From NCBI GenBank assembly GCA_012729555.1, contig JAAYCX010000018.1:1-53950 (forward strand): a stretch of DNA of 53,950 bases, given 5' to 3'. Both the position numbers and the translations under genes were made by a program. A model generated the notes under the pieces. It was not told where the DNA came from, did not search any database, and saw only the letters and a list, made by a program, of their open reading frames with translations. Origin of the DNA: Acidobacteriota bacterium (GTDB taxonomy: Bacteria; Acidobacteriota; UBA6911). Positions 36,302 through 45,054 of this stretch are shown piece after piece (position 1 is the first letter of the stretch; every line of letters begins with the position of its first letter).

Positions 36302-37650
36302 GGGCGGTAGGTGTCCAGGATCAGCCGGTGAAAGGCCCCGTAATCGGCCGGCATGGTGAGGAAGCGTTCGTCCTTCTGTTCCAGTTCGGCCAGGCTCGGG
36401 GGCGCCTCGGGCGTGAAGCCGAGCAGGCGCTCGATCTCTTCCGGAAACTTGGCCGGGTGCGCCGTCTCGACACAGACGGCGACGGCGGAGGAGGGGTGCG
36501 CGCCGAGGTAGCGCTCCAGCCCGAGCCAGCCGACCGCGCCGTGCGGCTCGAGCAGCAGGCGGCGCTCCTGCCAGGCGCGCCGGATCGTCTCGCGCGTCTC
36601 CTCGTCACTGACGCTCGAGGCCCAGAGCAGCTCCCTCATCCCCTCCATGTCCGGCATCCGGCGGACCGTCCCCGTCTCGTCCAGCCAGCCCCCGAAGAGG
36701 GAGAAGACTCGGGCGAAGTTGCTCGGGTGCCCCACGTTCATGGCGTTGGAGATGCAGTGGCGCGACGGGACGATTTTTTCGTACCTGCCGGTCTCCATGA
36801 AGCGCGGCACCTCGTCGTTCCGGTTGGTGGCGACGATGATCCTCTCGACCGGCACCCCCATGCGCGCGGCCAGCAGCGCCCCCATCATGTTGCCGAAGTT
36901 GCCCGAGGGGACGGAGAAGAGGATCGGGCCTTCGGGGGCGAGGCGGACGGCGGCGTAGACGTAGTAGACGATCTGCGGCAGCAGCCGCCCGATATTGATC
37001 GAATTGGCCGAGGTCAGCTGCACCCCGGCGAGGGTCGGGTCGGTGAACGCCTGCTTGACCAGCGCCTGGCAGTCGTCGAACTTCCCCTCGACCCCCACGG
37101 CGGTGATGTTCTCCCCGAGGGTCGTCATCTGCTTCCGCTGGCGCGGGCTGACCTCGGCGGGGGGAAAGAGCACCATGACCTCGATCTTCGGGATCCGGTA
37201 GAAGGCGTGGGCGACCGCGCTCCCGGTGTCCCCGCTCGTGGCGGTCAGGATCACCAGCCGCCCCGGCGTGTCCCGGCGCAGCCGGCCGAACATCTGCCCC
37301 ATCATCCGCCCGGCGAAGTCCTTGAAGGAGGCGGTCGGGCCCCGGTCGAGGCGCAGGACATGGCGGCGGTCGTCCACCCGCTCGATCGGGACGTCGAAGT
37401 CGTAGGCCTCGCGGCACATGACCTCGAGCGTTTCCGGCGGGAAGGTGCGGGACGCGAACTTGGCCAGGACGGCGGCGGCGATTTCGGGGTAGGAGCGGTC
37501 GCGGAGCGAGCGGAGTTCCCCGGGGGCGAAGCGCGGAATGGCGACCGGCAGGTAGAGGCCCTTGTCGGGCGCCTGCCCCTGCATCAGGGCCTGGGCCAGG
37601 CCGACCTTCGGCGTCTGCCCGTTGGTGCTTGCATACAGCATTGGATCCAT
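36298..37650 (-). CDS. thrC: Threonine synthase
   Basis: 450-residue fold-type II PLP enzyme of the longer (E. coli-like) class. Seen are LYLPVAIP, the PLP-lysine motif GPTASFKDFAGRMM, TSGDTGSAVAHAF, the phosphate loop VPSGNFGNMMGA and a NRNDEVPRFMETG segment. It converts O-phosphohomoserine to threonine. The start at 37650 has GGAG 7 nt upstream; a second Met lies three codons later. A perfect minus-strand TATAAT lies 38 nt upstream. It is first gene of a two-gene operon with the ApgM-like gene. Confidence 0.96.
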   Translation of the reverse strand: MDPMLYASTNGQTPKVGLAQALMQGQAPDKGLYLPVAIPRFAPGELRSLRDRSYPEIAAAVLAKFASRTFPPETLEVMCREAYDFDVPIERVDDRRHVLRLDRGPTASFKDFAGRMMGQMFGRLRRDTPGRLVILTATSGDTGSAVAHAFYRIPKIEVMVLFPPAEVSPRQRKQMTTLGENITAVGVEGKFDDCQALVKQAFTDPTLAGVQLTSANSINIGRLLPQIVYYVYAAVRLAPEGPILFSVPSGNFGNMMGALLAARMGVPVERIIVATNRNDEVPRFMETGRYEKIVPSRHCISNAMNVGHPSNFARVFSLFGGWLDETGTVRRMPDMEGMRELLWASSVSDEETRETIRRAWQERRLLLEPHGAVGWLGLERYLGAHPSSAVAVCVETAHPAKFPEEIERLLGFTPEAPPSLAELEQKDERFLTMPADYGAFHRLILDTYRP

Positions 37651-37687
37651 TCCGGTCTCCCACACGATCGCCAGAGTTGACCCGGCC

Positions 37688-37693
37688 ATTATA
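37688..37693 (-). promoter_or_regulatory. Candidate -10 element for thrC
   Basis: TATAAT on the minus strand, 38 nt before the thrC ATG. No convincing -35 at standard spacing. Confidence 0.4.
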
Positions 37694-37757
37694 CCCTAGT
37701 CGAATCCGGGCCGAAACAGGCAGAGCGCGCTCAAAATCGGCGGGGAAGGGGTTATGG

Positions 37758-39569
37758 CTATGGGAGGGCGAAAAAGGAACGGATCAGCGGGAGGTATTCC
37801 TCGAGATCGCCTCCCGCGGGGGATCTCTCCCCGGGGTCCCGGGCGAGGTCGTAGACGGCGACATCCCGCCCGAGCACGTCGAAGAGGACCTTTTCCGGGT
37901 AGCGCACGAGCGAGATGTAGCCCCCGCCGTAGGGCTGGATCGAGAGCTTGGCCTTCGCGGGTTTTGCCCGGGCCCCATCCACGAGCAGCCAGGGGGCGAA
38001 CGACTCCCCCAGCAGCCCCGCGTGCTCCATCCCCAGCAGGTCGAGCATGGTCGGCAGCAGGTCCATCTGGCTGAAGCGCTCCGGGACCTCGGCGCCGGCG
38101 GCGAAGCGGCCGTCCCCGCCCGGGGGGACGAAGAGGAGCGAGATCAGGAAGTTTTCCTCCCAGGCCCCGCGCTCGTTGTAGATGTTGTTTTCGTGGGCCG
38201 GGATCGGCCAGGAGTGGTCGCTGACGGCCACGAGCGACCCGCGCGCGCCGAAGCGCTCGCGGAAGAGGTCGTAGCAGAGCCCGAAATAGGCGTCCTGCAC
38301 GAAGGTGGTGTTCGACAGCCTCTCCTCGAATGTTTCCGGTTCCGGGTAGGGGATTCGGTCCAGGAGCGCTTCGTCGAGCACTTCGAAGGGGGTGTGGTTG
38401 GTGGCTCCGGTGTCGAGGAAGACGAAGACCTTCTCCCCCGCGCAGTGCGTGTCGAGGTGCTCGAAGACGCGGCGGTAGAAGATGTCCTCGCGGTAACCCC
38501 AGTCGAACCTGGTGTCCCCCGGCCGCATGATCTCGTCGGACAGCACCTCGTCGAAGCCGGTCGAGCGGGCGAACCGGACGATGCGGGGGTTGTGGCTCCC
38601 GCCGAAGAAGTAGAGGGTGCGGTAGCCGAGCGAGCGGAACACCTCCGGCAGGCAGGTCAGTTTCCCGATCTCCTCCGGCGCGTACTCGTCCACCAGCGCC
38701 CCGGCCGCGCCCGGCGGGACCCCGCAGAGGACGCATTCGTAGCCGCGCAGGCTCTGGACCGCGTTGCCGTACGTCCGGGGGAAGAGGACGCCGTCGCGCG
38801 CCGCCCGCATCAGCTCGGGCGTGACCCGGGACCCGGTCAGGAGGCCGCTCAAGCTCTCCTGCTTGACGACGAAGACCGCGTCCCCCAGCGCGCCGGGGGA
38901 GAAGCGGGCGCCGGGTCGGGGCGTCTCGGACCGGAGGCGCTCGATATGGCGGCCGTAGAGCGCGGCGTATTCGTCGCGCAGGCTCCGGTCGCTGAGGAAA
39001 CTGGAATAGACGAACCCGGAAGCGGAGCCCCGGACCGAATCGATCGTCATCGCCTGGCTGAGGGCGGAGAGGGCGATGACCCCCCCGAGCCCCAGGGCCA
39101 GGGAGCGCGGGGCGTGCTCGAGCCGGCGCACCAGCGGCGCGTAGGCGTGCTTCTGGAAGAGGGCGAAGAGGGCGATGAGGAGGAGGACCACCGGGAACCA
39201 GGGGGCGAAGAGCTTCCAGAGCGCCGGGAGGGTGTCGGCGAGGTTGTACCACATGAAGTAAAAATCGAAATCGACCTTCCGTACCGACTTGTAGACGGCC
39301 AGGAAGAGGATGAAGTGAAAGTAGACGGCCCCGAGCGTGCGCACCGCGACGCGGACCGCGCGGCGGCGCCAGAGCCGCGGGATGGAGGCGAAGAGGAGGT
39401 AGACCGCGACCGGCGCCAGGACGACGCAGAGGATGTTGAGGAAAAGGACCAGGGTGCTCGCCTGGAAGAAGGGGAGGTCGGTGACGTAGGTGTCCAGTTC
39501 CAGGCCGCAGTAGCTCCCGAAGAGGGCGAGGTAGAGGCCGAAAAAGCCCCAGGCGAGCTTTTTATTCAT
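37758..39569 (-). CDS. LtaS-like membrane sulfatase / phosphoglycol transferase
   Basis: 603 residues. Four or five N-terminal membrane segments (residues 1-165) precede a periplasmic alkaline-phosphatase-superfamily domain. Its metal-site stretch is FVVKQESLSG. YGNAVQSLRGYECVLCG, FFGGSHNPRIVRF, HTPFEVLDEALLDRI and VVSDHSWPIPAHENNIYNER follow, the layout of LtaS/OpgB-like phosphoethanolamine or glycerol-phosphate transferases (sulfatase Pfam). It probably decorates a surface glycan or lipid. Its ATG overlaps the end of the permease gene by 8 nt, so it is the last gene of a three-gene operon. Substrate unknown. Confidence 0.82.
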   Translation of the reverse strand: MNKKLAWGFFGLYLALFGSYCGLELDTYVTDLPFFQASTLVLFLNILCVVLAPVAVYLLFASIPRLWRRRAVRVAVRTLGAVYFHFILFLAVYKSVRKVDFDFYFMWYNLADTLPALWKLFAPWFPVVLLLIALFALFQKHAYAPLVRRLEHAPRSLALGLGGVIALSALSQAMTIDSVRGSASGFVYSSFLSDRSLRDEYAALYGRHIERLRSETPRPGARFSPGALGDAVFVVKQESLSGLLTGSRVTPELMRAARDGVLFPRTYGNAVQSLRGYECVLCGVPPGAAGALVDEYAPEEIGKLTCLPEVFRSLGYRTLYFFGGSHNPRIVRFARSTGFDEVLSDEIMRPGDTRFDWGYREDIFYRRVFEHLDTHCAGEKVFVFLDTGATNHTPFEVLDEALLDRIPYPEPETFEERLSNTTFVQDAYFGLCYDLFRERFGARGSLVAVSDHSWPIPAHENNIYNERGAWEENFLISLLFVPPGGDGRFAAGAEVPERFSQMDLLPTMLDLLGMEHAGLLGESFAPWLLVDGARAKPAKAKLSIQPYGGGYISLVRYPEKVLFDVLGRDVAVYDLARDPGERSPAGGDLEEYLPLIRSFFALP

Positions 39570-40752
39570 AGCGCAGCGCTTCCACCGGGTTCATGCGCGA
39601 GGCCCGCAGCGCGGGGAGCATGCCGAAGGTCAGGCCCACCAGCAGCGTGACGGCGAAACCGAAGACGACGGCCAGGGCGGGGATCTGGATCCGGATGTCG
39701 GGGGCGAAAAAGCGGACGGAAAAGGGGGCGGCCACCCCGAGGAGGATCCCCACCAGGCCCCCGCCGCTGCTGAGGATCAGGGCCTCGACCAGGAACTCGG
39801 TCAGCAGTACCTTGCGGTGGGCGCCGATCGCCTTCTTGATCCCGATCTCGCGCGTGCGCTCGGTCACGGTGATGAGCATGATGTTCATGATGCTGATGCC
39901 GCTCGCGACCAGCGAGATGGCCGCGATCACCAGGAGGACCAGGGTCAGGCCGAGGCTGATCTTCCCCGCGGCCTCCAGGATGCTGGCGAGGTTGATGACG
40001 CTGTAGAAATCCTGGTCGCGGTGCCGGGCGATCAGCAGCCGCTCGATCTCCTCCGTGACTTCGGGGACCACCCCCATGTTTTCGGCGGAGACGTAGATGC
40101 TGTCGATCGTGTCGTCCGGCTTGAAATAGCGGACGACGGGGAGCGGCATGACGGCGCTGTATTCGCTCACCTCCGTCTGCCCGAAGGTGTTGGCCCTTTC
40201 GCCGAAGATGCCGACGACGGCGAAGCGGATGCCGTGCAGGGTGATCGAGCCGTCGTAGAAGGGGTCGCGCGCCAGGCGCCGGTGGAACGGTTCGGTGATC
40301 ACGCACACCTTGCTCCGCAGCCGCATGTCGTCGTCGTCGATGAAGGTCCCCTCGAGCAGGCGCAGGTTGCGCACCTCGCGATACTCGGGCGTCGTCCCGA
40401 TCAGGGTGACACGGCGCGACACCCCGTCGAGCGTCAGGGTGGGGAAACTGGTGACGAGGGGGGCCACGCTCCCGACCCCGGGGACCTCGCTGCGGATCGC
40501 CTCGACGTCCCCCGGGTTGAGGCGGTCGGCGGTGGGGGCCGACTCGTTGTTGATGGAGATCAGGTTCGTCCCCACTCCCTGGATCTGCTCCAGGGTGTAG
40601 GCCCGGCCGCTGATCCCGGCGATGACGACCAGCACGAGCGAGGCGGTGCCCACGACCATGCTGAGGGACGTCAGCACCGCGCGCCCCCAGTTGCGCAGGA
40701 GCGCCTGGCTCGCGGTGCGGAGGATCTCGAAGACAGGCAGCGCGGACTTCAT
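39562..40752 (-). CDS. MacB/FtsX-type ABC transporter permease
   Basis: 396 residues. One N-terminal membrane helix (LTSLSMVVGTASLVLVVIAGISG), a large periplasmic MacB-PCD domain (about 45-240) and three C-terminal helices with FtsX motifs SIMNIMLITVTERTREIGIKKAIGA and LPALRASRMNPVEALRYE. Such permeases transmit force from an ATPase to a periplasmic adaptor (MacAB type) and export or extract substrates. The adaptor is encoded just upstream (ATGA overlap), but no ATP-binding subunit is in the operon, so it would need an ATPase from elsewhere. Confidence 0.93.
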   Translation of the reverse strand: MKSALPVFEILRTASQALLRNWGRAVLTSLSMVVGTASLVLVVIAGISGRAYTLEQIQGVGTNLISINNESAPTADRLNPGDVEAIRSEVPGVGSVAPLVTSFPTLTLDGVSRRVTLIGTTPEYREVRNLRLLEGTFIDDDDMRLRSKVCVITEPFHRRLARDPFYDGSITLHGIRFAVVGIFGERANTFGQTEVSEYSAVMPLPVVRYFKPDDTIDSIYVSAENMGVVPEVTEEIERLLIARHRDQDFYSVINLASILEAAGKISLGLTLVLLVIAAISLVASGISIMNIMLITVTERTREIGIKKAIGAHRKVLLTEFLVEALILSSGGGLVGILLGVAAPFSVRFFAPDIRIQIPALAVVFGFAVTLLVGLTFGMLPALRASRMNPVEALRYE

Positions 40753-41969
40753 CAGGATGCCGGCCGGCCGGGATTCAGGTCGAGCGGATTGGTCACCACG
40801 ACCTCCCCCTCCCGGACCCCCTCCAGAATTTCAATTTCCTCGGCGGTGACGAGGCCCGGGAGGACCGTGCGCACGACCGCCTTCGGCCCCTCCAGGACCA
40901 GGACCGCGCGCTTCCCGTCCAGGCTGAAGACGGCGCTGCGGGGGACGGTGAGCGCGCCCGGCTTCCGTTCGGTGGTGATCTCGACCTTCACGTTGAGGTT
41001 GGGGATCAGTTCCTTCGGCTCCCCCTCGATGGAGCAGAGGACGTAGCCGACCGTGCGGTTGTCGAGGTCCACCACCTGTTCGGCCGGTTTTTCGACCGCT
41101 CCGTTCCAGTGCCGGCCCGCCAGCCCGTCCCACTCGATCCGCGCCGGCTGTCCCTCGGCGATCCTGCCGAGGTCGGGCTCGTCCACGTAGGCCCGGAGCC
41201 GCACCCGGCCCGGCTGGTTGATCCGGGCCAGGAGCTGGCCCCTGGCGACATGGGCGCCCGGCTTGACCTCGAGGGCGAAAAGCACTCCCTCCCTCGGCGC
41301 CCGCACCGACTCCATCCCGATCTGCCGCTCCAGGTATTCGACCTGCCGGGCCAGTTCCTGCACCTTCGCCCGCTCCCACTCCTTCTCCTGGGCCGAATAA
41401 CGATGGGCCAGGTCCCGCCTCTGCCGCTCGAGTCCCTCGATCCGCAGCCTGAGCCGGTCCCTCTCCCTGGCAAGCGCCTCCACCGAGGCCCGCGTCACGG
41501 CCCCCCTGGCCAGCAGGCCCTCCTCCACGGCGAGATCCTTTTGGGTGCGCTCGAGGGCGAGGGCGGCTTCCGCGATCGAGGCCTCGACGACCGTGATCTC
41601 CTCCGCCGGCGGCCCGGTTTCGACCCGCTCGGCCTGCCGCCTCGCCTCCAGCAGCGCGGTCCGGGCGTCGGCGAGGGCCGTGCGGGTCTCGGCCGATTCC
41701 AGCTCGACCAGCGTCTGCCCGCGGGCGATCCGCGCCCCTTCCGTCACGGGGATCCCGGCCACCACCCCGTCGACGGGGGCATAGACTTCGCTGCGGTCCA
41801 CCGGTTCGATGATGCCGTTGGTGTTGACCACCAGCCGGAGATCGTGGCGCGCCGCGCGGGCGGTCTGGTACTGCGGGGCGTCCGAGTTCCGGTCGAGGAG
41901 CAGCATCGCGACGACGGCGCCGACGAGGACCACGACGGCGGCCGGGATGAGGATTTTACGCATCGGCAT
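40752..41969 (-). CDS. HlyD/MacA-type periplasmic adaptor
   Basis: About 405 residues. N-terminal membrane anchor (KILIPAAVVVLVGAVVAMLLL), biotinyl-lipoyl-like halves (VYAPVDGVVAGIPVTEGARIARGQTL and VRAPREGVLFALEVKPGAHVARGQ) around a long coiled-coil hairpin (residues 105-215), then beta-barrel and membrane-proximal domains. It links an inner-membrane transporter to an outer-membrane channel. First gene of the adaptor-permease-sulfatase operon. GGAG lies 4 nt before ATG 41969; ATG 41963 is an alternative. The MITE-like repeat ends 59 nt upstream and may have displaced its promoter. Confidence 0.9.
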   Translation of the reverse strand: MPMRKILIPAAVVVLVGAVVAMLLLDRNSDAPQYQTARAARHDLRLVVNTNGIIEPVDRSEVYAPVDGVVAGIPVTEGARIARGQTLVELESAETRTALADARTALLEARRQAERVETGPPAEEITVVEASIAEAALALERTQKDLAVEEGLLARGAVTRASVEALARERDRLRLRIEGLERQRRDLAHRYSAQEKEWERAKVQELARQVEYLERQIGMESVRAPREGVLFALEVKPGAHVARGQLLARINQPGRVRLRAYVDEPDLGRIAEGQPARIEWDGLAGRHWNGAVEKPAEQVVDLDNRTVGYVLCSIEGEPKELIPNLNVKVEITTERKPGALTVPRSAVFSLDGKRAVLVLEGPKAVVRTVLPGLVTAEEIEILEGVREGEVVVTNPLDLNPGRPAS

Positions 41970-42028
41970 TCCGCTCCAGGGCAAAACTCAAAGGTTACCG
42001 CATTCCGCGGCGTTTGTGAAACCGGGAG

Positions 42029-42211
42029 CTAGCCCGCATTATTCATGAGGCTCCTGCTGCGTCGGTGCAATCGGGCATGTCCACCGCGTTGCGCTTGGTC
42101 GGATTCCTCGACGTACTGTGAGTACGCCTGCGGAATCCTCCCGGCTCGCGCCTTGTATCCACACCCACCTGCGCCGCCTCGCGACGTACCCTCATGAATA
42201 ATGCGGGCTAG
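42029..42211. mobile_element. MITE-like element with perfect 22-bp terminal inverted repeats
   Basis: The ends are exact inverted copies: 42029-42050 starts CTAGCCCGCATT and ends ATGAGG, and 42190-42211 is its complement. The 139-bp interior codes for nothing but holds a nested hairpin, GGATTCC ... CGTACT-GTG-AGTACG ... GGAATCC, around 42100-42140. Size and structure fit a non-autonomous miniature element or structured interspersed repeat. Both ends carry CTAG. The right end supplies the TAG stop codon of the TIGR03790-type gene (42208-42210). No transposase lies nearby. Confidence 0.75.
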
Positions 42212-43995
42212 GGCGCCGGCTGGAGTTTCAGCCGGAGCTTCCGGACCTCCTCCCGCTGCTCCAGCTTGGGGTCGATCTCGAGCGCGCGCTGGAGGGCGAC
42301 CTCGGCCGCGAGCGTGTCACCGGTTTCGGCGCTGACGATGGCGAAGTGCAGGTGGAGTTCGGCATTGCGCGACTGCCCCCGGACCGCCTCTTCGAGCAGC
42401 TCGACCGCCCGGTCGTTTTGCCCCATCAGGTGGTGGATCCAGCCCAGGGTGTCGGCCACGCTCGGGTTCTGCTTCGACAGGGCGTAGGCCTTTTCCGCCA
42501 TCGGGAGCGCCTCCTCGAGGTCGTTCTTCCGCACGGCCAGGGCGAAGGCCAGGTTGTTCAGGACCACGGCGTTGTCCGGGGCGAGTTCGAGCAGCCGGCG
42601 GTAGAGGGCGATGGCCTTGTCGTGCTCCCCGGCCGTTTCGTAAAGGCCCGCCAGGAGGAGGCGGGGCGCCGCCAGGCGCTCGTCCCTCGCGACGGCCTCC
42701 TCGAGCGCCTGGATGGCCCCGGCCCGGTCCTGGCGCTGCATGCGCGCGTCGGCCAGGATCGTCAGCCGGGTGGTTTCCGGGTGGATCCCCTGGCTCGAGT
42801 AGGCCCGGGCGGAGAGGGTCTTGAGGCGCCGGGGGCCGAAGTCGGCCGGCAGTTCGGTCTGCGGGTCGAGTCCCCGGTCGATCTCCGCGGCGGCGAGGCT
42901 GCCGGTGCGGAATGGGGCCGAGAGCGGGTCCCCCACGATGACGGTCTGCCAGCCCAGGTAAGGGGTGGCCAGGTAGAACGATTCCACCAGGTTGAAGCCG
43001 GAGACGTACGCCGGAAAGAGGATGTCGGGCCGGACCGTCCCCTCGAGGAAGGGTTCGGCGACGTGGGCGCCCACGCCGGTGACGCCGCCGCGGATGAAAT
43101 CGGCCGCCAGGGTGGGCGGCCCCTCCGCTTCGGCCAGGCTCCACGGCCGGTCCGATTCGGCGAAGGTACGGCCGTCGGCCCCCGCGAAGGTGCCCGCCAG
43201 GGCGCCCGGGGCGAAGTCGAAGTCGAGCCGGCGCCGGCGCACCGCGGGGTCGTTGGAGCCCCAGGAGTAGTACCCCAGCGCCCTTCCGGTGGCGGTCAGC
43301 GCCTCGGCGGTTTCCTCGAGCACCACCCGGTCCCCCATCCCCAGGGCGGCCAGCCGGTCGGCCGCCGCCTTGAGCCAGACGTCCCCCTTCTGATCGGGCG
43401 TCCCCTTCGCGTCGAGCAGGATCTTCCCCTCACGGGAGGGGGCCGCCCCCCGGTCGATCAATCCCCTGGTCTCCTCCAGGTTGTAGCCGTCGAGCCGGCT
43501 GACCAGGTAGATGTCGTGTTCGGCGTGCCGGAACTGTTTCGCCTCCTCCAGGGGGGCGTCGCCCAGAAAGTAGGGGTTCGGCACCGGCCCCTCCGAGCGG
43601 ACCTGCTCGCCCGTCAAACGGCGGTAAAGGAGGGCCAGTTCGGAGTCTACCCCCGCCGCGGTTCCCGTCGGTCCCCCGCTCCCCTCGATCCGCAGGGGGA
43701 TTCCCCGGGCCAGCACGATGTACAGGATCCGGTCCTGGGCCCCCTGCCGTGTCAGGTAGGTGCCTATGGGGGCGGCGATCTGGCGGTCGAAATCCTCGCG
43801 CGAAACGGTCTCCCCTTCCGTGGTCCGGACCGCGATCACGTTCGATTTGGGGATGCCGCGCTTTTCGGCGTAATAGAGCCCCGTCTGGATCGAATCGCGG
43901 CTGGCCTGGTTCATGACCACGAGCACGTTGTCGGCCGTCTGCGCGCACAGGGGAGGGACGCATAACACGAGCAGAATCAGGATTCGAACTATCAT
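42208..43995 (-). CDS. TIGR03790-type exported protein with TPR tail
   Basis: 595 residues. Signal peptide MIVRILILLVLCVPPLCAQ. The main domain starts DNVLVVMNQASRDSIQTGLYYAEKRGIP and RILYIVLARGIPLRIEGSGG, the pattern I recognise as the uncharacterised TIGR03790 family, which occurs almost only in genomes with exosortase. Residues 420-590 form TPR repeats (AVVLNNLAFALAVRKN, SVADTLGWIHHLMGQND). Biochemical role unknown. The stop codon lies within the inverted end of the neighbouring MITE-like element. Start-to-start it is 71 nt from the divergent ExeA-like ATPase, so a shared control region is likely. Confidence 0.8.
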   Translation of the reverse strand: MIVRILILLVLCVPPLCAQTADNVLVVMNQASRDSIQTGLYYAEKRGIPKSNVIAVRTTEGETVSREDFDRQIAAPIGTYLTRQGAQDRILYIVLARGIPLRIEGSGGPTGTAAGVDSELALLYRRLTGEQVRSEGPVPNPYFLGDAPLEEAKQFRHAEHDIYLVSRLDGYNLEETRGLIDRGAAPSREGKILLDAKGTPDQKGDVWLKAAADRLAALGMGDRVVLEETAEALTATGRALGYYSWGSNDPAVRRRRLDFDFAPGALAGTFAGADGRTFAESDRPWSLAEAEGPPTLAADFIRGGVTGVGAHVAEPFLEGTVRPDILFPAYVSGFNLVESFYLATPYLGWQTVIVGDPLSAPFRTGSLAAAEIDRGLDPQTELPADFGPRRLKTLSARAYSSQGIHPETTRLTILADARMQRQDRAGAIQALEEAVARDERLAAPRLLLAGLYETAGEHDKAIALYRRLLELAPDNAVVLNNLAFALAVRKNDLEEALPMAEKAYALSKQNPSVADTLGWIHHLMGQNDRAVELLEEAVRGQSRNAELHLHFAIVSAETGDTLAAEVALQRALEIDPKLEQREEVRKLRLKLQPAP

Positions 43996-44002
43996 GGGGG
44001 CG

Positions 44003-44060
44003 ATGATAGCACAATCCGCTTTTTCAAAATATTGATTCCGCGCACCGGTGCCGATAGAGT
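44003..44060. promoter_or_regulatory. Divergent promoters of TIGR03790 and ExeA-like genes, both leaderless
   Basis: Rightward: TTGATT (44032-44037), 17-bp spacer, TAGAGT (44055-44060), 6 nt before the ATPase ATG. Leftward: extended -10 TGC-TATCAT (TATCAT at 44008-44003) ending 7 nt before the TIGR03790 ATG. Neither gene has a Shine-Dalgarno sequence, so both mRNAs would begin at or next to the start codon. Confidence 0.5.
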
Positions 44061-44066
44061 TATCTC

Positions 44067-45050
44067 ATGTACGAGAAATTCTACGGCCTCAGGGAACCGG
44101 CCTTCAACCTGACCCCCGACCCCTCCTTCCTCTTCCTGAACCAGCGGAGCAAGGGGGCGATCGAGCAGATCCTTTACAGCATCGAACGCCGGGAGGGGTT
44201 TGCGGTGGTGGTCGGCGACATCGGCACCGGCAAGACCACCCTCTGCTGGGCCCTGCTCGAGAGGCTCGCGCGCAGGGACATCCGCACCGCCCTGATCCAG
44301 AACCCGATGCTGTCGGAGATCGAGATCCTGAAGTCGATCCTGCAGGACCTGGGGGTGCGCCCGGAAGAGCCCGGGGAGCAACCCGGCGACCCCCTCGAGC
44401 GGATCTTCGACACCGAGTGGATGCGGGGGATGACCAAGAAGCAGCTGCTCGACCGGCTCAACATGTTCCTGGCCCGGCGCGCGGAGGAGGACATCTTCAC
44501 CGTCCTCATCATCGACGAGGCGCAGAACATGTCGCTCGGCCTGCTCGAGCAGATGCGGCTTTTGTCGAACCTCGAGACGGCGAAGAAGAAACTGCTGCAG
44601 ATCATCTTCGTGGGGCAGCTGGAACTGGACCGGAAACTGAAGTCCCCCACGCTGCGGCAGCTCAACCAGAGGATCTCCGTCCGGTTCGAGACCAAGCCGC
44701 TTTCGCGGGAGGATACCGAGCGCTACATCCGGCGGCGGATCGCGGTGGCCGGCGGCGCTCCCCGCCTCCGCTTCGGCACCGGCGCTTTCCGCTCCATCTG
44801 GCGCCACTCCGGCGGCTACCCGCGCCTGATCAACCTCATCACCGACCGGGCGCTGCTGGGGGGGTACCAGGAGCGGGCGGGCACGATCACGCCGCGCCTG
44901 GTGCGCCGCGCCGCCCGGAGCCTGCGGGGGGAGGAAAATTCGGCCGGTTTCAGATCGGGGTGGTTCCGCCGCCTGGTCCCCTATGCCGTCTCGGCCATCG
45001 TCCTGATCGCGGTGGTCTTCTTCATGGTCTACAGGGGCCTGGCGCAGTAG
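44067..45050 (+). CDS. ExeA/XrtA-associated-type AAA ATPase with C-terminal membrane helix
   Basis: 327 residues. MYEKFYGLREPAFNLTPDP is the hallmark start of ExeA/GspA and PEP-CTERM-associated (TIGR03015-like) ATPases. Walker A is GDIGTGKTT (K56), Walker B VLIIDEAQNM, sensor region LRLLSNLET and IIFVGQLEL. The C terminus ends with a membrane helix (LVPYAVSAIVLIAVVFFMVY, near residues 303-322). Homologues energise secretion or assembly of the cell-envelope machinery. The neighbourhood of TIGR03790 and polysaccharide genes favours the exosortase-linked type. No peptidoglycan-binding domain is seen. Confidence 0.83.
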   Translation: MYEKFYGLREPAFNLTPDPSFLFLNQRSKGAIEQILYSIERREGFAVVVGDIGTGKTTLCWALLERLARRDIRTALIQNPMLSEIEILKSILQDLGVRPEEPGEQPGDPLERIFDTEWMRGMTKKQLLDRLNMFLARRAEEDIFTVLIIDEAQNMSLGLLEQMRLLSNLETAKKKLLQIIFVGQLELDRKLKSPTLRQLNQRISVRFETKPLSREDTERYIRRRIAVAGGAPRLRFGTGAFRSIWRHSGGYPRLINLITDRALLGGYQERAGTITPRLVRRAARSLRGEENSAGFRSGWFRRLVPYAVSAIVLIAVVFFMVYRGLAQ

Positions 45051-45054
45051 GGGC

